Source: Cryptomeria japonica (lineage: Eukaryota; Streptophyta; Pinopsida; Cupressales; Cupressaceae). From it: a stretch of DNA of 64,000 bases. Position 1 is the first letter of the stretch; every line of letters begins with the position of its first letter. The stretch is from NCBI RefSeq assembly GCF_030272615.1, contig NC_081409.1, forward strand, positions 203,485,949 through 203,549,948. The letters are read 5' to 3'. The notes beneath the pieces are model-generated. The model was not told the DNA's origin. It saw only the letters and a list, made by a program, of their open reading frames with translations, and made no database searches. Below, one piece after another: positions 57,802 through 64,000 of this stretch. A program made the position numbers and the translations under genes.

Positions 57802-59966
57802 CTACTTGGAGGTGAGTGGACACAAGTCGATAGTTTCCATATCATACTCATCGGGTGTAATTTCTCCTTCATATTTCTCAACTCTAGGAGTGGCTATTTG
57901 CAATTTTCTTGATCCTGAGTCATCTTTGATCACCTTTGATATCTTTGTGGCTTTCCTCTTCTCAGTAACTTCTTGAGTTCGGCTTAGAAGACTCGCTATG
58001 TCTTATGTTTGTTCTTCTTCTTTGGCCATTATCACTTGTTGAGCTAATCTTTCCTTTAACCACTCCGGAATAGAAGATCTCCCTTCTTGAATTTGTGCTC
58101 CTTCGATCATTTGCTCATCTCTAGGTGGTGAAGTAGTTTCATCATTATCCTCTCCACCTTCTTCAATCTCCTGAATGAGGTGTGTGAAATCTTCTTGCTC
58201 TTGAGATGCCTTCCCTTTGTCTTTAGCATTGTGAACTGTAGACTCAGCTGATTCATTAGCTCCTTGACTCAACTCTTTTTCTATCCTTAGTTCTTCTGGT
58301 CTGGAAGGAGGATGATTCGCACTTGATTTATGCTTCTTCTTTGCGGGTTCTTTGTCACCATGATCTTCCTTCCTTTTTGATCCTCTTGAATGAGATGGTT
58401 GTGGTGCGCCGCCACTTGCACTAGCTTCATCTTCATCTCTATTTTCTTCTAAGTGGAACGTTGGTGTTACATTTTGCTCCTTCAATTTTTGGTGCTGCAC
58501 ATCTACCCATATGCGAGATTGGTTTCATTAAACTCCTTCAAATCGTCAATCTCCAAATCTGCCCATTTGAATTTGACTTCTTTGTCTTCTTTGACGTAAG
58601 CTCCTTGAAGATATCTACCACTATCTTGAACTTGATCGGCTACATGAAACAACTTGCCTTCTCTGATGAAATTGAGTGGTAGCCTAGAATACATCTTCCT
58701 TTTTACCTCTATATCATTTTGAATATTCATCCAGTAATCTTCAATATACCATCGATGCCTGTTGTTTCTTCCCAATACATCTTTCACCTTGCCGTATGGA
58801 TCAAAGCACTCTCTCATTGTGAATGGCTTGAGTGAGTGAAGTGCTAATTCTCGCTCGACATCTTCGGCTGCATGAATGGATGGGCATGACTCAATGGAAT
58901 CTCCAAGTGTGATGGGAAAAGAAACACCAGCTCCATGTCTATGTCTATATGCTTTAATATATGCCAATAACTGTCTCACCACCTCAAGTAGCACAACTCT
59001 GTTAGTTGGGTACTGCGGCCATGCACCATGTTGTTCTACCAACGCCTGCTCTTCTGGAGAGAGTCTTTGTTGTGATCCACCTCGAAACTGCCTTGTGATA
59101 TGCACAGTGAATGCATCATTCACCCTCCTGTAGTGTTGTTTCGGTGGATGTTTGAGTTGCGGATAACAATCATACACCTTGATCTCTCTAGGTCTCCTTC
59201 CATTTACGCCTGTATACATGAGTCTTGGATATTCAAAATTTCTCGCAATGGAGTATATGACGTAAGAGCTCATATAGAACGTCCTGGTGCGTATTAGCCT
59301 CCTTAATTGCTTATCAATGCTGTTACTAATAAGTCTTGCCCAATTGATTGCCTTCTTGTCACGGGTGACAGTTTCAATGTAGTAGAACATCCATTCCTCA
59401 AAGTATGAAGCCTCAGGTGCACCAACCAATCGATGGAGCAAGGTGATGAAATCTCTATATTCATCATGGAAGTCGATCCTGTGCAGTCTATCTGGCCATC
59501 TGCTTCTTCCTCCTCTACTCTTCTTCAACCAAAACTTGTCAATGATCTTCGCGCAAGCATCAGGATTGTCATCATATGCTGATTTAGCTCCTTCCAAGGT
59601 TATGTAGATCTTTTCCTTGGGCTCAGGTAGATGAAACGTCTCGCTGATTGCTATCTCTGAGAGATATATTCTCCTTGATTCTGAGTCATAGTGTTGAGCA
59701 CACTCCATGATGAGCTCATAGCATTGTACCACGGGAGGAAAGCCGGCTGCGTTTATGAGTCCACTTCCGATCATCTTCTTAGCTGTTGGTGTAGGTTCGT
59801 TGATGTATGATGGGTGGCGAAACTTCTTGGTGTTGAACTTGCCAAGATGAGTGTCTCCAACTTTGCTCGAATTCGATGTGATTTGGCTCTCCAATGCACT
59901 CCCCTTCATATCTTCCTTGATGAGCGCTTGGCGGGAGAGAGTCTTGTTTTGTTTGGGAACTGCCAT
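57802..59966 (-). pseudogene. Long antisense ORF of a probable Tat-like element, unknown product
   Basis: The minus-strand frame opens at 59966 (MAVPKQNKTLSRQALIKED) and is open for 487 codons to 58503. It continues after a one-base frameshift as an acidic/lysine-rich stretch (58500-58003, with KRKEDHGDKEPAKKKHKSS, a nuclear-localisation-like cluster). After one TAA it ends near 57802 (KRKATKISKVIKDD...). The N-terminal 300 residues are a folded-looking region: AAGFPPVVQCYELIMECAQH, WPDRLHRIDFHDEYRDF, ARLISNSIDKQLRRL, FYMSSYVIYSIARNFEYP. I do not recognise the family. The antisense placement before a plus-strand polypurine tract and LTR resembles the extra ORFs of Tat elements. Confidence 0.6.
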
Positions 59967-60639
59967 CTTTCACCTATAAGAGATGTTCAAGTTAGATTAA
60001 TGGTGAAAGGTAGGTAAAATTCAAATTCAAATCAATCTTCTTGATGAATATGATCTTAATAGCTGAAAAAGATTGATTTGGTGGTTAATGTAGATCTGAT
60101 TCAATGAAATTTAGTCACAATTTAACCATAATCAGACCTAAGATGACTCTTCTATCAAGCAAGATGCTATACTTCACCTCAGATTTTACTGATTTCACCT
60201 TACTTGAAGACTAAATGATGATAAAAATCTGCAAGAGCTGGGTAAAGATGAACAAATTCGCCCTTCAAAGGATATACTTGCTGATCTTTTGTGTGAATTC
60301 GCCTTAATGAAGACATTGCTGCTGATCCTTTTGGAGTAAATTCGCCTTCTTGCTGGTAAATTCGGCAAGCTCACTTATGAAATTCGCTGACTGCTAATGA
60401 AATCTGCTAGCTGCTGATGAAATTCGCTCAAGAAAGAAGAGACAGTTTGTTTGATTTGATGTTGAAATGATTGTTTCAATCCTTCCTTTATAGGCGATCT
60501 AGGTAAATGGTTGTGTCTTTTACCCTAAGGCCGACTTGCTATGAAATAAAATTAAATCAAAAACTTCCCTTGGCCGACTTGTCTCTAGATCAATTTTGAA
60601 TTTGTTTTGGGTGCTCAAATCTTGCATTAATTGATTTTG
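59967..60639 (-). other. Proximal 5' leader of the antisense ORF
   Basis: AT-rich leader on the minus strand. From about 60290 it has short repeats of a gaaattcgct type, the first degenerate members of the array that follows. No gene is seen. Confidence 0.45.
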
Positions 60640-62069
60640 AAAACATGAACTTCGCTCCATTTTATTAATTCATGAACTTTGCTCCTATCTCTCAACTCCC
60701 GAAGTATGAACTTCACTTCACTTCTTCAATTCATGAAGTATGTTCGTCTCTTTAATCATTCAATTCATGAAATATGAACTTCGCTCCAAAGGCTTAAGTC
60801 ATGAAGATGTTGAATCTCACTCGTATCCATCAACTTGTGAAGTTAGCTTGAGAAGTGCAACTCATGAAGCAATGATTTCGCTCCAAAACCTTTGAACCTG
60901 AAGTTCGCTCCAATTCTACAATTCATGAAGTTGTAAAATCGCTCCAAATCTATAGTTCATGAAGTAAAAAACTTTGCTCCTCTTGGTGGAATCATGAAGT
61001 TCATTTGGCATTGTGTTTACTCAAGGCAATCATCCTTCTTCTCTTACTCAACTTCGCTTATGCTTGTGCTTGTTTATTGATGAAATTCGCTCCAAAAGGT
61101 AAAATCATGAAGCTTGCTCCTAAAAGCCAAGTCATGAAGTTCAAACTTCGCTCCACTCTTGCAACTACCGAAGTTATTAACTTCGCTCCAAAATGATGAT
61201 TCATGAAGTTTTCAACTTTTAATTCATTTCACTCTTAAAAATCGCTCCATTTTGCAAGATCATGAACTTCACTCCTTAACCCAAACTCATGAAGTGGCAA
61301 ACTTTGCTCCAAATCTTAAACTCATGAAGTAACAAACTTCGCTCCAAAACTCAATCTCATGAAGTAGCAAACTTCGCTCCAAAACTAAAACTCATGAAGT
61401 AGCAAACTTCACTCCTCTTGGTCTAGTCATGAAGTTTGGATTTCGCTCCATTCTAGCAATTTGTGAAGTAGAGGACTTTGCTCCAATTTGCTCAAACATG
61501 AAGTTGACATTTTCTTGTAGGCTTCAAACATGAAATTCATTTTGATCTCCTTGCATAATCATGGAATTCGCTTCAAATCCCTAAATCATGAAGTAGGAGA
61601 TTCGCTCCAACATACAAAGTCGTGAAGTTGTCATGTGATTTGCTTCAAATTGCCCAAATATGAAGTTCGCTTCAAGTTATTGACTCATGAAGTAGACTCA
61701 AGCATGAAGTTTATTATGATCATCTTGCATCTTGATGAAATTGTAAAATTCACCTCAAATGTGCAACTCATGGAGTTGATTCTTGATTTCCCAAACATGA
61801 AGTGAGTGTTCACATCTTTCTCTATTCTTCCATTTTCACCATGAAGAAATTCACTCCAAATCCCTCTATTAATGCATGATAGCTTTGGTAAGATAAATGA
61901 TTGAATGAGAGATAAATGAAGTCTCTCATTCAATCATTTATCCTATCGATAATTATGATGAAAAACTTCAAGCTATTAATCCTTCATTTGATAAACCATT
62001 CTTCATTTGTATATGATCAATCTACTTAGTTCGATCAAATGCTTAACTATCAATTATCATCCTATAGCA

Positions 62070-62400
62070 TAGAATCCAGATTTAATATCGGTTACATTAT
62101 TTGTGTTCACCGATTATTAAATCGGATTAACCAATACAATCCGATTTATATCGGTTAACATATTTAATATAATGATTATCGGATTAGTATCGGATGTTAA
62201 TATATGTTCGCACCGATTGATATCGGGTTATGCTCCGATTAATATCGGGTGGCAAGGTAAAATACACCGATTGTTATCGGTTGTTAAGACTAGCATACAC
62301 CGATTGTTATCGGGTGTTAAGATAAGCATCCACCGATTGTTATCTGGTGTTAATGTAAGCATACACCGATTGGTATCGGTTGTTAAACAAACACCGTTTA
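62070..62400. repeat. CCGAT...ATCGG hairpin array
   Basis: Repeated units contain CCGATTGTTATCGG-like palindromes. In the right part (about 62265-62400) they form a tandem array of about 42 bp per unit with a CACCGATTGTTATCGGGTGT core. To the left they are more degenerate (caccgattattaaatcgg, accgattgatatcggg). Confidence 0.8.
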
Positions 62401-62427
62401 TTATTACTGCGATTAGCAAAGGGGCAC

Positions 62428-62482
62428 GATCAAGTAATGTCTTGATCGGTCAAGACATGACCGGTCAAGGCATTGCTTGATC
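62428..62482. repeat. Inverted repeat with 25-bp arms
   Basis: The arm gatcaagtaatgtcttgatc... at 62428-62452 is matched by the complement of 62458-62482 with three or four mismatches. A 5-base loop separates them. It could form a strong hairpin in RNA or DNA. Confidence 0.7.
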
Positions 62483-63087
62483 ATACCCAGCTTGCTATAT
62501 AGATCAAATGGCATTTGTGAGAAAGGACATCGAAATTAATAAATGCTCCTCTCATCTGCCATACAAAAGAAGATAGTCAGATCTATATTTTAAAATCAGT
62601 AATACATAGAACAAGATAATATCAACTAGAATATAACTTGCATATTGAATGTAAATTGAACATCATTTACACCCTCAAGGATGAAGTTCGCTCTAAATAT
62701 CTCCAACATGATGTTCTCTTCAATCTCCTCACACCTGAAGTTCGCTCGAATCTCCTTGAAGCTGAAGTTCGCTCGAGTCTCCTTGAAGCTGAAGTTCGCT
62801 CCAATATGTGAAATCATGAAGTTGAAACCTTAAGACAGACTCAGAGATGGGAGGATTACAAATGATCATTTCATTACATATTCAAATGCTCAAACTCATT
62901 CTTTCACCAATTCTCAAGCAAAAGGCTCAAGGAAAATTCACTCATCAACCATTCAACATGAAGTGGGCAATTTCAATGAACTTCTTAACTAGACCCTTAA
63001 TTATCTAACATGAAATGCAAACCTTAAACTCACTCATTTCATCCTGAAAAGCAGAGAGAGAGGCAAGACTAAGCAACTAGAAATCTT

Positions 63088-63100
63088 AAAAAAAAGGGGG
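63088..63100 (+). promoter_or_regulatory. Polypurine tract
   Basis: AAAAAAAAGGGGG lies just before a TG start at 63102. This is the usual plus-strand primer position before a 3' LTR. It suggests the element containing the antisense ORF is in plus orientation. Confidence 0.6.
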
Positions 63101-63101
63101 T

Positions 63102-64000
63102 TGCGATGTGTGATGTGGTCACAACAGGTCTATCTTTAAATCTGTATACTCTTCCTTCTTATGTCTGCATTCCAACTCCTTTAATATTCTTCCTTTAAAT
63201 GTAACTTATCTTTTTATTCTTCACACACACCACTCATAAAATATATTCTTTTTTTTACTATACTCCACTATCTCATTTCTCAATTCTGAAATATTCTTCC
63301 ATATGCCACGTACTTGCATCTATATCAAAAACTGATGTCTAATCCCTTTATATACTTCACACACACCCTTTCATCGAAGCATTGTAATTTTCCAAATGGT
63401 TGTGACCATGATCATCCTTTTGAATGTAAAAGATGTATTTTATTTATTAATTACTCCTTTATAGAAAAGCATCCTTTTCTTATTAATTTGCACCTCTTGC
63501 TGACTTTGGTCAAATATTTTTATTTTGACAAATCGTTAAAGCTTCCGTAATTCTATTCGATATCTTTCTTTACTCATGAATAGCAATAGAGGATTCCACG
63601 ATTATAGAGTATAGGCGCATCAAACTATATTGGAGATCATCTACGTCAAACATTACTTATTCAAACATAATCATTATATGATGAAGTCGCTGATCTGCAT
63701 TCACCCGGTCTCAGAATTTTCTTTTGGCTCCATTCTTTATAGGCATACTATTAATCGGTCTTGATAAAGTCATACCATATTCGTATGCTTATTAATATAC
63801 TTTATTCATCGGCTTGTGATCATTCTAATATAATTGTTGTTGTTAATTTCCAGTGCTGCCTTTGACAATGGTATACAATCTGTGAATCACTTTTCAATGC
63901 CACAAATGATTTTCATTTGATATATTTCCACTAAGTCGGTTTCATTGTTACCTGTCTCAAGAACTTCTTCACACGTATATCAATATATCGCTGCATCATA
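63102..64000 (+). repeat. Probable 3' LTR, incomplete at window end
   Basis: The sequence after the polypurine tract begins TGCGATGTGTGATG. It is AT-rich and has no gene. Its right end and any matching LTR lie outside the window, so the call rests on the polypurine tract alone. Confidence 0.4.

Larger units (their letters stand above)
60640..62820 (-). repeat. Array of short palindromic repeats in the antisense ORF leader
   Basis: An irregular array with a unit of about 35-45 bp reads, on the plus strand, catgaagt-n5-acttcgctccaaa. Dozens of copies occur between 60640 and 61880, with three or four more at 62680-62820. Within each unit GAAGT and ACTTC are inverted repeats separated by about five bases. 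Other repeat types (62070-62400 and 62428-62482) interrupt the array. Confidence 0.8.

Noticed and set aside
60640-62820. CRISPR-like array
   Set aside because: Units are degenerate, variable in spacing, palindromic and in a plant retroelement context; there are no cas genes and no unique spacers between constant repeats.

Overview
This window is repeat-derived DNA from a large plant nuclear genome. It holds stacked LTR retrotransposons, a plant-type L1 LINE, a tRNA-derived SINE, a CACTA transposon with a captured PPR fragment, and antisense ORFs of the kind Ty3/gypsy Tat elements carry. A gymnosperm (conifer-like) source is my inference from the size and decay of the nest; nothing here proves the taxon. 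I find no intact host gene. Two short stretches (near 7.9-8.0 kb and 50.26 kb) look like possible host exons.

Layout. Positions 1-38.55 kb are one nest of insertions whose order can be read from target-site duplications (TSDs). A decayed Ty1/copia pol (1-467, 1009-1329, 38064-38550, + strand) was hit by a SINE (468-1008, 9-bp TSD) and by a very long, almost non-coding LTR element on the - strand (1330-38058; 4-kb LTRs; TSD taacc; LARD type). That element was hit 37 bp inside its 3' LTR by a gag-only LTR element (5360-28840, - strand, TSD aagtc; TR-GAG type). One LTR of the gag-only element was hit by a CACTA DNA transposon (6161-23947, TSD tta) carrying a PPR gene fragment. Inside the CACTA sits a Tat-lineage Ty3/gypsy element (8043 to about 23.1 kb, + strand) with gag, protease plus G-patch, RT, two RNase H domains and integrase. 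Downstream of its integrase lies an antisense plant-mobile-domain (PMD) ORF that appears to be spliced. I found no 3' LTR for this element.

38.55-43.06 kb is AT-rich non-coding sequence with a pyrimidine tract and local duplications. 43.19-49.98 kb is a complete but decayed L1-type LINE on the - strand, bounded by a 20-bp TSD with one mismatch, and carrying an extra open 220-codon ORF after its RNase H region. 50.0-53.7 kb holds a candidate first exon, a block of ~155-bp repeats and a 665-bp solo LTR (TSD cagat). 53.7-57.77 kb is a decayed chromovirus-like gypsy element that stops abruptly where integrase should follow. 57.8-60.0 kb is a long antisense ORF (about 700 codons, unrecognised) preceded by arrays of short palindromes (60.6-62.8 kb). 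It ends at a polypurine tract and a probable LTR that runs off the window.

Recurring themes. First, nearly all disabling stop codons in the Tat element are TAG or TGA at positions readable as former CAG or CGA, the pattern expected from deamination of methylated cytosine. Second, several unrelated elements carry arrays of short imperfect palindromes in their LTRs or ORF leaders. Third, the Tat element uses the same GCGTCTGTGT-type repeat upstream of both its sense gag and its antisense PMD ORF.
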